64,000 nt of DNA from Kalaharituber pfeilii. Its lineage: Eukaryota > Ascomycota > Pezizomycetes > Pezizales > Pezizaceae. Location of the stretch: NCBI GenBank assembly GCA_015179045.1, contig WHUZ01000138.1, forward strand, positions 1-64,000. Reading direction: 5' to 3'. The translations under genes and the position numbers were made by a program. Below are positions 46,618-59,390 of the stretch, piece by piece (position 1 is the stretch's first letter; each line of letters starts with the position of its first letter). Below the pieces are notes generated by a model. The model ran no database searches. It was not told the DNA's origin and saw only the letters and a list, made by a program, of their open reading frames with translations.

Positions 46618-48624
46618 TCACCACACTATTAGCAGCAAACTCGTTCGACACGGAATACAACCCCTACCCTTCAGCCTCCGATTCCAATCTAATGCCATCC
46701 AACATACATTACTATATCCGTCCGTTAATCATCGATCCCCGCATAGCAAGACAATAACTCCGGTCCAGAAAAAAAAGTGCACTGCAGACGGAATCGACCA
46801 GATATTCCCTGAATTCACATTAAACAACGTGACTACATATTGTGCCGCCCCAATAGCCTAGGCCGGAATTTTCTGTCCATCCATTGCTACAGCAGAGTTT
46901 CAATACAAAGTCTACTCTTACTTTAGTTCGAAAGCTATCCAAGACATTAGCCCTCGATGATATGCATCCAAATCCTAGAATCACGGAACCAGAAGCAGAG
47001 CCAAGTTTCGATAGCCACTCTGATCGGTCATCGCAGGGTTGATTAAGATGATGGTCTTCTGTCTTTCCCTTCCAAAGCAGTTTCAGCCGGACTTGAAACA
47101 TAAGTCAACAAATAAATGCACTTTCACCTTGCATAGTTATTGTACACAAAAGTCGTACCCTTGAAGGAAGTTCGGTTGCATATGCCCAATATACAACACA
47201 GATTGCCATGCAGAGAATAATGAATGGTTTACTTTGTAGATCGTTTTAAGAATGAACCGGAAGATCAAAAGTAGGTACATCTTCCTGTCCAGATGAAAAT
47301 CCTCGAAGTTTCTCCAAGGCAATTGGTCGCATTAAAGAAATGAAGTGTAACCTCAGGCTTGCCCAAAACTGTAGCTAGAGCACTGTCTGTAGAGCCTCCG
47401 GATGCCACGGATCCCCTAAGTTCCGCTTCGATAGTATTGCTCTTGGGTACACACCCAGTTAGATGTGTAGGATTGTTAGATCGAGTTAACTTTCGAAAGA
47501 ATTATTTCAATAGTAAGTAGCACAATGGCAATGGGCCTCCCGAATGACCGTCTAATTAACTAAGACCGGGTAGTTTTGAATGAAACTTTCAACTGAATCG
47601 TCAATGTGAGCAAAGTGTTGGGGGGGATTAGCTCCGTGCTGCTGATGATCGCCCGTTGAAGATTTTGTAAGTCTCAATCCTGTAGCAGAAAAATATGAAG
47701 AAGGATGAAAGATTAGGTAGCGCATATGTAGTCTTATTGCGCCTCCCCTTTCGAATGGTCGCTGAATACGGTAGTCGATAGAACTGAGTTAAAAAGTTAA
47801 GTATATTTAGTACACAACCTGCATACTGCCCATATAATTACTTAAATAATAATATTTGGCATTCTCACGTTTCATTCCTTGTCTCCACCGCCATGTAACA
47901 CAGGACTACTCAGTATAAAAGCAGGAACCATGGTCTAATATGGCGATGGCGCCAGGAATCGATCGTGGAGAGCTGCAAGCACATATAATTGCACATCGGA
48001 GCTGTAGCTGCCGTCACTGTACGAGTTGTGAGGGGAACCTACTTACTAACGTTACAATGCATGCAGTATCATCACCGCAGTACAGAATATGTTGGGTTTG
48101 ACATGTACATATTTTGCGTGTGTTGTACCTGCACATGCAAGGTATACGCTGGCAGGTCAAGTTGGCTTATGGTCGAGTTTCTCCGCCTTTTAAGTTAAGT
48201 GGATAGTCGACTTGTCTAACACAGTTGACATTTTCCCATTGATAATCGCATCTTCGCATCTCAGAAACTTAAGTACCTTGCACTCAACTTAATAAATGAA
48301 CCACATTAAACCTGCCACTCTAAGTATTAGGGTATCGTTATCAGAATCCACAAGAAAATAAAAATCTGAAGATCGCCCGGTATTCGCTCAAGTTAGTGTG
48401 AGATCTGCTCACATGAACCTAGGCGAAAAAACCCCATCAATTGGAACATAATTTAGATATCCATTCGATAATTGGTCTATTAGGAAACACATATTCCAAG
48501 ACATTCACTGATATGAGGGTAGTCTGGTGCCCAGCCGCTGCAAATGAGGGTATTGATAATCCGTTATTACACTCATAACCAATTAAAAATCTTAATCCAT
48601 CAAAACTCACCCAGATTTATCTCT

Positions 48625-49830
48625 CTATACATTAGTATTATGGAAGTTTAACTCAGTGGTAGAAGCGCTGTCCAAAGTTACTTTTCCTGGATTAGCGCCT
48701 CCTGCACAACTCCCTGTTGACGCTGCAGCTGCGGAAATGGAAGTGCCAGGTGATGCAGAGGTCTTAGTAGTAATTGTAACTCTCTTTACAAATGATGCCA
48801 TATTGCGCTGTGACTGGCTGTGCATATTCAAGACAGGGTAGTTTCTTTCTGAGAGTCGTTTACCAGCCTTGATGGAGTCCAGAACCCTGTGGTTTGCACA
48901 ATTGACATTTAAATCAGTAACATTCGATTTCCCTGCGATTGTTTCCAACGTAGATGGAATGGGAGGTATTTTCTCTGTACCGCATTGGGTGACTACTTAA
49001 GGTGTTGTGAAGGATCAATGCTGCTAGACCAGAAAAGGCCACATTGGAGCCCTTGTCCTTCTTGGAAGTAAGGCTGACTGGCAATGGCAGGGGCATGGAA
49101 GGACTCAATAAAATGCAATCATGAGAGCTAAGACATACCATTCGACAGAGACAAATTTGATAGGCCGCCCGTTCTTCGTCAGCTCTTTATGTAGCTTCCC
49201 CGCAGCAAGGCCACCTCCAGCCCCACCAGAGCTGCTTGGCTTCCCCAGAATCACGTGAGTCACGGACTTCCGATGCAGCATAGTTGCGATGGACGCTCCA
49301 TGGCTGCAGAGATGGCGTTTCAGAAGATGGTCAGAAATTGACGGGGATGTGGTGCCGTTAATATAGATTGTGCAGTTAAAAAAGATCTTCTTCGTGCTTG
49401 ATTCTGCTGCCTGCGGCGCTGCAGTCGTGGGGAGGGGCATTGGCGAGGCAAGTGTGGAGTGGGCTGCGGCAGTCGATGGGGCATAGGATCCAGGCGTGGG
49501 TGCGGGCGCTGCTGCTAGTACTGCTGTGGCTCTGAAGGTGTGCTGCTTGCGCGGCTCGAATGTAGCAGCCTGCACAGTGACCAGCTTCGCAGGGGCTGGA
49601 GTCGTGTGACGCTGGTGATCGCCATGTTGCTCCTTGCTGGCAGAAACAGACGGAACAGACGCACTCGACTGGGCTGCAGATGCGGCGATGGCCGACAGCT
49701 GAAGCGGATTGCTTCGAAATTGCTGCTGGAGCTTCGTTGTACGTGATTTATGCCATGAGATAGGCTTTGAGACCCCACTGCCCACCTGGTGCCCAGTGGA
49801 ACTGTGAGTGAACGTTATCTGGAGCGTTAG
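48625..49830 (-). CDS. BRCT-domain protein, 5' end uncertain
   Basis: Exons about 49830-49139 and 48886-48625 (intron 252 nt). The single BRCT domain reads KKIFFNCTIYINGTTSPSIS, DHLLKRHLCSHGASIATMLH, RKSVTHVILG, a GGAGGGLAAGKLHKEL segment, then KFVSVEW joined across the intron to VLDSIKAGKRLSERNY. The conserved W-x(3)-S/T motif of BRCT is WVLDS. BRCT domains bind phosphopeptides or partner proteins in DNA damage responses. This architecture (an SSTGHQ motif near the N-terminus, a disordered middle, one BRCT) resembles an uncharacterised fungal family as I remember it; the partner and role are unknown. Upstream of SSTGHQ the frame closes at a TAG next to 49830, and no ATG is found in frame, so at least one short 5' exon is missing from this model. 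The disordered C-terminus is Ser/Thr/Ala-rich. Confidence 0.75.
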
Positions 49831-50956
49831 CTAAGGTAACCATGAGCTCGGACTGGAAACTATGGATAATGATGAACGGGGGACGAGGGGGATCGAGCAT
49901 GCTGCTCTTAGGTGATAGAAACGTAAGCAGGAGCAGGACGGCAATCAGGATACACACGTAGAGTTGTATATGTCTATGGTTTTCTGGCGCAACCTAGCCT
50001 TTGCCTGTTGTTGGGGTGGCGAGCGAGGTGCACTCTCCCTGTGAGGCCCTGAGGACATGCCTCTTAGTGGGGGGGGGGCAAACGTAGAACCTGCCCGTTG
50101 TCTACCGCTACGCACTTTCTGGTTGTTGGCTTTGCTGAGAGGTTTATGTGCGGGTGAGCGCCACAGGTTGTGGCGGCGCGGCCGTGCGTGGATCGTTGCT
50201 GCTCCGTAGGGTGTTGGTAGCCGTGCCGCGAGTGGTGGCGCGGATAGAATCCACTCTTCAAGCTGGAGGAAGGAGGTATGGAAGCGGGTTGGGGCAACTG
50301 GAGTGCAGACGCAGGGACGACGCGCTTTGAACCCTGCGTGCCTTGTAACCTCGTGGCCTGCCAACAGCGATCTGCGACTGTTATGATACTGCTGTGTGGT
50401 GCGCGACCTGGTCGGTGTCCTCTGGCCTGGGTCTCTATGATACGTCAGCGCGTCAGGACTAGAAAGATGCAGTCGTTGTTGGCGTCGCGCTCGCGTCCTA
50501 GGATCACGTGAGACGCGAGGTCGCGCGACTTGAGCAATGCAAGCAAGCTCCACACCCACGTATGGGACAGGCCTGCATGCGCATAGTGCGCAACTTGGGA
50601 TATTAAGGTGATTTGACTTAAATTGCTTCCGCAGTCATTGTGGCCGCATCCTCTGCATTAGCTCGCGCACAACAATTCGGGGATAGTACTCCTACTCTAC
50701 ATGCGGACGCCGCGCCGTGCCAGTGTCCTTACTTGCATCCCTCTCGGCTCTGCATCTGTGCCTGTAGTCGCAGCTGCATGCCTATGGTCATGCATGTAAT
50801 GCATGCTTGCTTGCATCTAAGGTAGTGTGCACGGCTGCATACCACCTGCGGCATCTTTATTCAGCGCCCTCGCTCGCCACCAATAGCTGTTGCTCCCAAA
50901 CCCAGCTGCCGGCTCGGATCAAATGTGAGTTAACGTAGACTCGAAAGGGTAAATAT

Positions 50957-50989
50957 GGTCCATGGATGGTTACGAGACTAGGTCCATGG
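50957..50989. repeat. 9-bp direct repeats flanking a GGTTACGAGACTA core
   Basis: GGTCCATGG occurs at 50957-50965 and 50981-50989 on either side of ATGGTTACGAGACTA. The core is the reverse complement of the 31685-31698 hairpin arm. Confidence 0.6.
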
Positions 50990-51263
50990 TATGAGATCGG
51001 AATTATACTGGAACCCTAAAGGCGTGCCGTGCCGGACTGCCGACCAGCCGCAAGTACTAGTATGTACCAGTGTCGAGACCGAGTATCATATGCACTGTGG
51101 TCCGTCGCCGACAAGCCTAGAATTACCGCCAGCAACGCCACATTCAGAAGGGATCACATCCTCCAGCGCGCTGGCAGAGCAAGTCACGACAGGCCGAAAT
51201 GGCATGCATGAGTTCTCGTTGCGGCATCAAGACAGAACTAGCCGACCTCGGAGTGCGACGGGG

Positions 51264-51287
51264 CCTGGCACCTGGCACCTGGCACCT
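51264..51287 (+). repeat. Short tandem array CCTGGCA x3
   Basis: Three tandem 7-mers (CCTGGCA, ending CCT) in non-coding sequence. Confidence 0.8.
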
Positions 51288-52124
51288 ATACATAAGATGG
51301 GTTAAGCAGCGATGCAGTTGTGCTTGACCATACCTGTAGATGAGTCTGCCTCGTCATGAGCGATTTGTCGAAGTTCTGTACTGGACGTAATAGGGACGGA
51401 ATGCAGCACTAGCAGTCTTCATAGCCCCCACCTTCTCACCACCCTCTCTATCCTATGCCCTTCCACCCCCCTCCATGCTCATCGCGAACGTCTGGCACAG
51501 ATGGACACCCATAAAAACAGGCAAGTGCAGAATACATCTAATTTGCTCTGTGCTCTTCTGCGCAATCTTCCAACTTAGAGTCTGGAGTATATTGGAGAGC
51601 CACTTTGCATCGGTAGTACACCCCTGAGGCCTGTGGAGGGGGATGCTCGCTGTGGACACAAAGAAGACAGAGGTACCTCGTTTGTCAAGCACAATACCTT
51701 TTTCCAATTCCTAAGCCTCTACTGGATGACTAGCCCCTGCGTCCCCTAGTCACATCCCTCCTCCTCCTCCTCTGCCAGCTTATTCTAACCATCTTACTGT
51801 CACTTACAAATGCTCATCACGCATACATATGTATTTTGTGTTCAAGTATGCTAGCTTTCACACTTAGATGCTGATATTTAGGCCTGTGCAACAAGCCCTC
51901 GCAAAAAAAATCTTGGAAATTGCAAGTGCTGAATTACGTGAATTGCACTAGTTTCTTTCTATCATATCCCTTTAGTCCGTTTCCAAGGCTTATGTAACAA
52001 TGTGAATCAAAGCGGCATGACATCTGATCACCGAGGACTGGCCAGTTTCTTGACCTCAGCCAGTTCACTGAGGACACTATCAGCTTTTCTCGTTCGATAT
52101 CCTGTGCGATAATACGTTACCTAA

Positions 52125-52156
52125 GAAACAGCTTAACCATGAAACAGCTTAACCAT
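52125..52156 (+). repeat. Tandem 16-mer duplication
   Basis: GAAACAGCTTAACCAT occurs twice without mismatch, a recent-looking tandem duplication in the gene-poor region. Confidence 0.85.
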
Positions 52157-53023
52157 TGGTGTGGCAGAAACACGATAGGCAAGCAAGGCCAGTCGCTTCC
52201 ATTGTACAAGGGTTACAGTGCATGATGCCCCAGCAAGACATACATACCCGAATGGCACCATCCTATTTCGAGCTGGCGCATGATAGTGCTGAAGATATTC
52301 GTTTCAGGTTCGATTTTTCATAGTTTGAAGTGCTACTCGCTGATAGTAACGTTCCACAGGAACGCTCAAGACCGCAGCAATGCCGGATCTTTGCAATTTA
52401 TGGATAGCCCTAATCGTGTCATACCCTGTAGTTTATGCGCAGCCCTCATTCGCATAATTGGATGGATTTAGCCATCAAACTACTCCATGAGAAGTCAACA
52501 GATATTTGACAGATGTTTCCCGTATACATTCAATTCCAGTCAGTGATGTTTTTACTTACCCAAATATCTCATTAAGAGGGCTAGCTAAAGGGACTGTACT
52601 AGGTCAGTTCGTAAACCCCACTTTGTTTAGAAGCCCTCTCCGGGACAGATTACAAGAGGAAAAAATAATTTTCTGCGCCGATAGACCTGATATTTTACTG
52701 CTTTTGGCCAGTGCCCCGCACTGTGCGGTATAGCCTTGTCGACACGTGCGATGTAAGCGATGGGAATCCCGTTCAACGGGCAGTCGGATATCCGACCCTG
52801 ATATTTTGCCATTAGGGTTTTATTATGGCTCATTGAAGGGGTGCACTGTAGCGTTGTCCTATTTGCAACGTCTGGTTGGCTCGGACAGGCTATCGCACTT
52901 CGATACGCTAGCTACAAACCAAACGCAGGCTACATTCGATATGCCAAAAAGCTACATAACTTTGAATAGGATACAATACAGTACACAAGAGTTCTTCTGC
53001 CAGAGTTCAGGTAGAGTATGCAT

Positions 53024-53108
53024 CACCAGTAGTCTCGTAACTAGACTACACCACCAGCCCGGCCGCGCTCAAAAGGTGCGCTTTAAGGTCACATTTTAGT
53101 CTGGTTGG
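53024..53108. repeat. Cluster of TAGTCT-core sequences flanked by CACCAG repeats
   Basis: TAGTCTCGTAAC (53030-53041) runs straight into TAGACTA, making a small palindrome flanked by CACCAG at 53024-53029 and 53052-53057. Fifty bases on, TAGTCTGGTTGG (53097-53108) matches the right terminal repeat of the element at 33706-33825. Likely remains of the same short-element family. Confidence 0.45.
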
Positions 53109-56100
53109 TCACACTTCGGTTGTTTAAACTACTCACAACCTCAAAGCTCCAAAGGCATTCATTAAAACTGCCTCAGATACTAAAATACGAGATTGGTTTA
53201 TTCGGTATTACCTTCGCTCATGAGGGCCTGAATAAGATGATATCGGAAGATGCTTGTCCAATGGACGTGGCGAGCGCTGATTGGAAGATCACAAGTCTCC
53301 ATAACCCAAAACCTGTTTTACTTACCATGGTCAGCATTTTCACTGTGGCGGGTGTACTCGAGTACACTGGTAAACAGAGTATGTAACAGAAGGGATGGGT
53401 GCCAAAAGACCAAGTATTGCCCGCCAGAAGAAAAACACTGACGATCACAATTAAATAGTTAATTTCTTCAATCACTATCTCTGAATTGACGCCACTTGCG
53501 AAACCTGGGCACAACAACGTAACGCTTGTCCGGGAGCTCTAGCATCACTAAGAATGACAAAAAGATGGGAACCTCTCAGGCAGTTGCAATCGGCCCGACA
53601 AGTGACATCAGCCAAATATCCTGGGCAGTCACCGAGTTAGCCAGAATTGAACCGGGATCACAGAGACCGGTGCTTTGCTATAAATGGATAGGTTTCATTG
53701 GTGCGGCTGACGCTGAGCGGAACGGGAGAAAGCGATGATTGGAGGAGATTGCATCGATCGTCTGAAAGCTAGGGGGTAGTGTGTCTTTCAATTGATGCGT
53801 TGGCAATGGATGCAAGGATCCTATACCCAAACAGGCAACACCAACCTCTGGAACACCCAAAGTACAGTACATGGAAGCGAGATAGGTGGGCTATTGCTGA
53901 ATGGTTCGTTTTGCAAATCGCATTCAACTCCGGCAATTGCCTTTCGTATGCGCCCTCTATGGGGCAAAGAAAAGTGAGAAAGGGGTGGTGCTGAATGAAC
54001 TTCCGTTCCAGGATATTCCTTACTTCTGCATTTTTTGTGCGACTTGAATAGCCTTTACTTAGAGTACCTTCCAAAGTTACATTTCCTAAGTACACTCATC
54101 TGAGTTTGTTTGGAAATGAGAACCCCTTCTCACCTTTCTTTGGCTTTACTGTCTACGAGGTAGGTAGATATTGTTAAAAATGCAAGGGTGAAGGATGGTG
54201 CAGGTATGCTTGTCAATGGAGATGGCTGCCTTCCCAGTCTTGTCTTACCTGCAACAAATACTGACTTGTGATTGGCAATTGCTTCCCGCCGCAGCTTGCG
54301 ATCACCGCTAGCTGCAGCTGCATCATGCAAGCGGTTAATATGCGAAGTGTGACGCAAAATGCAGCCTCGCCGCAGGGACCGTGCAGGATACGTGTTTATG
54401 GCCATCTCCAATCAACAATGCAGGAAATCCTCAACTTGACAGGATCGTCAGAGATCTTATCTGGTGCCATCCTCAACCACGGTGGCACGAGGTCCTGACT
54501 GCAATGGGAGCCTGCCGACGAGATCGTGCACTCAATCCTGTTTACAAATGAACATGTGTTTGTCGTCCCTTTAAACTTTCCGCATTCCAATGGTGCTATC
54601 AAAGGGTAAAGAACGAATACAATGGAAACAGAGGGAAACCTTATAACAAAAGAATAAGGGTTCATAACCACTTTAGCATCGGAAACAGGAATAATCATAT
54701 CCCGGTGAGATATCTCTAAGTACTTGACACGCTTTTAACTTGCACCCATTGGGAACATTGGGGCGAATGGAGTGCATGTGGGATAATAAATCAACCACAG
54801 GAAACAGTGCCCCAAATCCCAGCGCAAACAGGCCGGTTCCAGGTTTGCTTGTGTTGACATTGTGACATTGCGCACCATCGTTAATGGTTGGAACCAGAGC
54901 GTAAGGTTGCAGTGCATACTGCATCAACCAGATTACGAGGGCGCCAGAGAAGATGAAGGGTACTTGTCTCAGGCACGGTGATTCCAGAAGGTGGCAGAGT
55001 GTAAGAGGCTGCTTAGTTACCTAATGTATACATTTCCAAGCCGACAGGGTAGCTTTGGAAATACACCTATGCGGAGGGTGGATCCGGGAGAGCTACGCGA
55101 ATGTGCGTCCGTTGAAGCATGATTTCGTACGTTTGCGTGCGTCGTTTGCTAGGGGGCAAAAGATAAGTGGTGTTTCGAAGTCCTAAATATGCTTGAGTAG
55201 CAACAAAGCCTGCAGAGCCTCCGTGTGGATCGAAGACACCGGTCGGTTAGGAGGATGTACGCTGCAATGTCGACAATGAAAGACAGCATAATCTCGATAA
55301 GACATCTGGTATTCCCTTCTGCACTCATATTTCTCCTATCCCACGGGGGTAAAGTTTGCTCCAATGTTGGTTCCGATTCTGTCCGTTTGTATTCAGTTAA
55401 ACAATTCATCGAGAGGCTTTATTACGGAGAGGCCTAGCGGGTAACACCAGCCGCGTGAATCGAAGAAGTTGCAAATTCACCGGCATTTGTTCGGAAAGAT
55501 TTGTCCTTATTATTTTAGGTGCGGTTTTCGTGATGAGGCCGAGACACCTGCAATGAAGTTCATCCAAAGTTGCAGCTATCATGGTTCCCAAATAGAGACA
55601 ACGTCTTTTGCACGTTTATCTCAATCAGATTGCATGTGTCTGACAATCCTTTGCAGATGAATTGCAAGCTACATACATTACATACATAACTTGGACTAGC
55701 CCGCAGCGTGCTTGTGATGCATATTGTTCGGGGTCGTCAAGCTCAAAGAAACTCTACTGATTGATATTGTTGTTCAGACTTTACCCGCTATATCTTCATC
55801 TGTATGGGATTCCACTTTGCTGTAAGGAAGGATGCTTTTCTATTGAAGATGTATTTAAAACGGTTTTTTCTAATTCCGGGTATGTGTTTCGTTTGGGGTC
55901 TCCGAAGAGTGTTTGATAAAAGTTTGGCTTCCTCGGCTTTATGGTCGTCAGTTCCATTATACCGCTTTCTTGGTTACGAGACAACCGCTTTCTGTCCTCC
56001 AAGCCTCGGAGACTGCAATCTTTTGTGCACACTTCTGCCTAGAAGATATTTGCTTTCGTAATCCTGTTCACCACACAACCAGCGGACATAACTGCTGGAG

Positions 56101-57048
56101 TAGCGCTATGTCATTGGGTCGTCGGAGCAGGGTGTGGCGTAGTGGTGATGGGCCTTCCGGCTACAGCCCACTCGGCATTGTCGCTCATTCGCTCCTTGCG
56201 AGTGCCTCCCACCTAGGACGAGTGTTTTTTCTTTCTTTTCTTGCCATTTCGCCCGCTTCGCAATTTATTTTTAAACTGCACTCCCCTGTTTCCCTTTGCC
56301 AGCGCACACACCACCAACCGCAAGCCCGCAAGAGAAAAAAAGAAGCGACGCTAGTTTGGCCAAAAGCGGGTAAGCTGCCTCCACATCCTCTGGGGTGGGC
56401 TGCCTCCTTGCCTGCTATTTTCGCCTTCCACGATCTTGTGCTTCTCTTGTCACTGCCGCCGCTCCTTACCCTTTCCTAACACCGACCCGCACAGTTCTAG
56501 TACAAGAGGCGAGCGAGCGAAGCGCCGCAAGTGCAAATACAACAAAATAAAATAAAGATATTGATGAAAAAACGCAGCACCCTTACTGATAGCTCGGACA
56601 GAACCCCCAGAAACCTCGTCGTTCTCCAAGACTTTTTTTTTCTTCTTTCTTTCTTTTTCTTTCTTTTTTTTTTTTTTCAAACCTCTCTCTCTGGCTCTTG
56701 ATCGATAGTGCTGTATCCACCAACCAGCGGCTCGGTCAACCAACACCCTGCCGGAAACTGACCAATCCCCCGCCCCCGACCACCCGCTCCAGCGCTGCGC
56801 TGGCTGTATTGTGTAATATCGTATCAGAAAGCTTGTCGTTCGCGATTGAGTGATTGAATGCTGTTCGGGAGTGTTGTCGTGAGTTTTTTTCGCACGTAGA
56901 GCATGTTCGGAGCGCGAGGGGGTGGGGGGATTATGGGCTCAGCTGTCCACCGTGGACACCGTTGGAGCCTCTCTGGGGGTGCGAGCTGCGTGCGCAGGCT
57001 TTGCTACTGGAGTAGTGATGGTGGAGTGCAGTACCTGCCCACCAGCAT

Positions 57049-59390
57049 GAGCAAACAGCTATCCCAAGAGCCCTTGCGCTGTGTGTGACATTGGGGGCAG
57101 CTCCAGCGGCGGCGGGTCTGCTGCTGTCAACCTCCGCTTACCTCCATTGCCCTCGGCGGGCGACGTCCTGCTTTCCTGCCCTCCTGCGGCCCATTTCGCA
57201 CGCTGGGCAGGGCATCGCTCATTCGGCGCCGCTTCCACCACTCCACATATCCATTACCTTACCTTCACCACCCCTGGCGAGAAAAATCCCATTGCCCAGC
57301 CTCTACTCTATCCACACTCGGGATCCAGCCTCTTTCCTGCCTCCTCCTTTTCTCTCTCCATCCATCCCCCTCCCCCGTCCCTCCCCCCCCCTCCTCCCCC
57401 TCCCCCCCTCCCCCCTCGCCCCTCCCACCCCCCCCCCCCCTCCACCGCAACACCTCAAACCTTCAAGGCCATCCGACCATTGTGTGCTGCTGCTGCTGCT
57501 TGCTGCTTGCTGCACCGCTGCACCGCTGCTGCGCGCTACTCCCTGCAAGTGCGCTCCCCGTCCCGCAGCGACTCGTAAAACTCTACAGTCACCCTCTTCA
57601 ACCTCTTTCGAACCTCTCGCTCTCCCTCTCACCTCTCTCTCTGTCACAGGATTCCCACTCCCTAATTTCCCTTCTCCTGCCAATCCACCATTCTCCCCTC
57701 CGCCTTGCCACTATCGGGCGCCTGTTGGTCACCTCGTCAACGCCTGAAATTGAATAGAGGTGGGATATTAAAGAGAAAAAAAAAAAAGAAAAGGGAAAAA
57801 AAAAAAAAAAAAGAAGAAAAAAAAAAACAAAAAAAAAACTGAAAACTAAAAGATACCCTCCAAGCACACAGGCATTAGCTCCCCCCACAATCGAACAAAC
57901 TTAGCCTGTCCCACAACCACAATACAATAAAAAGTGATCCCGTTGAAAGTGACTGTCTTCACGGCCAGTCACTGGTGCCTGAGCTTTCCTTGTGAGAATA
58001 GAAGGGTAAAAGAAAGTGAGGATTGTTCTGAACGAACGATACGAAGGAAACGATATAGTAAGATCACGCTTCTGTAGCAATTGGAGTTGTGCATTGCTTA
58101 CGGCCCTCCGCCCCCACCCCGCCTCTCAGCCAGTTCACGACTTGATACGACCGCAAACGACCATAGTTACGGACATCATCCAGTAAAGAAACGTCTTTCC
58201 TTTCTTTCATTACTTTGACGACTGCCTTCGACGAAACCGCAAACCCACGCATTGCTGGACAAAACTTTTTTGAGGCAAAAAAAAAAAAAAAAAGGAAATA
58301 GGTCACAACAGGGCCTCGCATTGAGGAGCAATTCACTGCTGCCCACGCATCGGATTGTCTGCCTCTGTGCACCTACCTACCTAGTCGGTTAAAGCTTGCC
58401 CACCCACACTCCCTCAGCTCTCCAGTCGTCGTCCATTGCCGTCGACTCGAGCTACCCAGGCCTGCGTTTTCCTTGAATCTTGCACCACGTTGGATCTTGC
58501 AGCAGGGTACCACATCCATACCCTACCAAGTACCTCACATCCGCCGACACTTCTAGTCCTTATAGTTTGCAACTACATCTGTACTGCTTTACATCGTACA
58601 TCCTGCCTGCACTGAATACCCGCACCATACCGGCATCTGGCGTTTTGCTCTACTGACCCCTCTCCTCTCCCTCCTTCCCTCCCCTCCCTCCCCTCCAAAG
58701 TGTGCCTGCTATAATTGAGCAAGTGGATATACATCTCGATTCCACGCCCGTGCCGGCTTCATCAGTCTTGTTAGTTGTTTGGTCTCTAGCAGAAGACTTG
58801 GATATCCCATCAGTCTTGTTCTCCCCGCGATAATTAACGCAGGAATTTGATTGAGGTTCATCTCGTAAGAAACAAATACGAAACGGAGGAAATCTCTGAG
58901 CAAGCTCTTGTCCGTGATACGACAACGCGCTGTGAAAGACTCTCTCCATCGCCTACACCGTCATTATTCTGGTTCATCTTACCATATCTCCTTTTTTTTT
59001 CCTGCTCGCCTACCTTGCGTGGACGTAGCGGATACCAAATTCTCAGAATTGACCGCTTCCGATATCCGCTTCATCAGATCTCCTTGTCGGCCCTCTGAAG
59101 CAGCGGCTCTATCACTTCGGCTGAGGTGTTCTTAATTGCAACAGTCTCGACCAATAACCATCCCGCCTCTCGACTATTCAGGTTCCACTGTAGTCGCATT
59201 TCAAGAAAAAGAGAGAGAAAAAAACCCTATCCTTTAAGACTCCACTCCCCACCCACTATCCAAGCTGGAGCTCCCTTCATTATCCCAGGTTCATACCCGA
59301 CCTTCACTGGAACTGTTTGGCGGTAACGGCTATTTTAATTCTCACTACACCCCCCAGCCCCAGCAAGTGCCACGCCTTCAAACCACCATT
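57049..59390 (+). promoter_or_regulatory. ATG-free long 5' leader of stuA
   Basis: Reading every line of this 2,342-bp stretch, I find no ATG on the plus strand until the stuA start, while CAT (ATG on the other strand) occurs about 45 times. The region is CT-rich at 57,340-57,470 and A-rich at 57,775-57,840, with no coding sense. StuA genes of other ascomycetes are known for long leaders. The pattern implies that most of this stretch is transcribed and scanned as mRNA leader. Introns inside it cannot be excluded. Confidence 0.65.

Larger units (their letters stand above)
44920..48624. other. Gene-poor region 3' of gcn1
   Basis: About 3.7 kb. It contains a GT microsatellite (45305-45362), AT-rich 3' flank up to 45,640, a broken ORF at 46192-46617, and otherwise AT-rich sequence in which I recognise no gene, tRNA or transposon domain. 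Confidence 0.5.
49831..57048. other. Gene-poor region with short duplications
   Basis: About 7.2 kb with no recognisable protein family, RNA gene or transposase. Open frames are short and lack conserved motifs. It contains the short repeats listed below, a direct repeat of TGATATTTT near 52690 and 52800, and a T-rich CT tract at 56630-56690. It may include old, unrecognisable mobile-element remains. Confidence 0.45.

Noticed and set aside
57081..57747. Overlapping 165- to 220-codon frames upstream of stuA
   Set aside because: No ATG is present in this stretch; the frames are Pro/Ser/Leu-rich readings of CT tracts in the leader.
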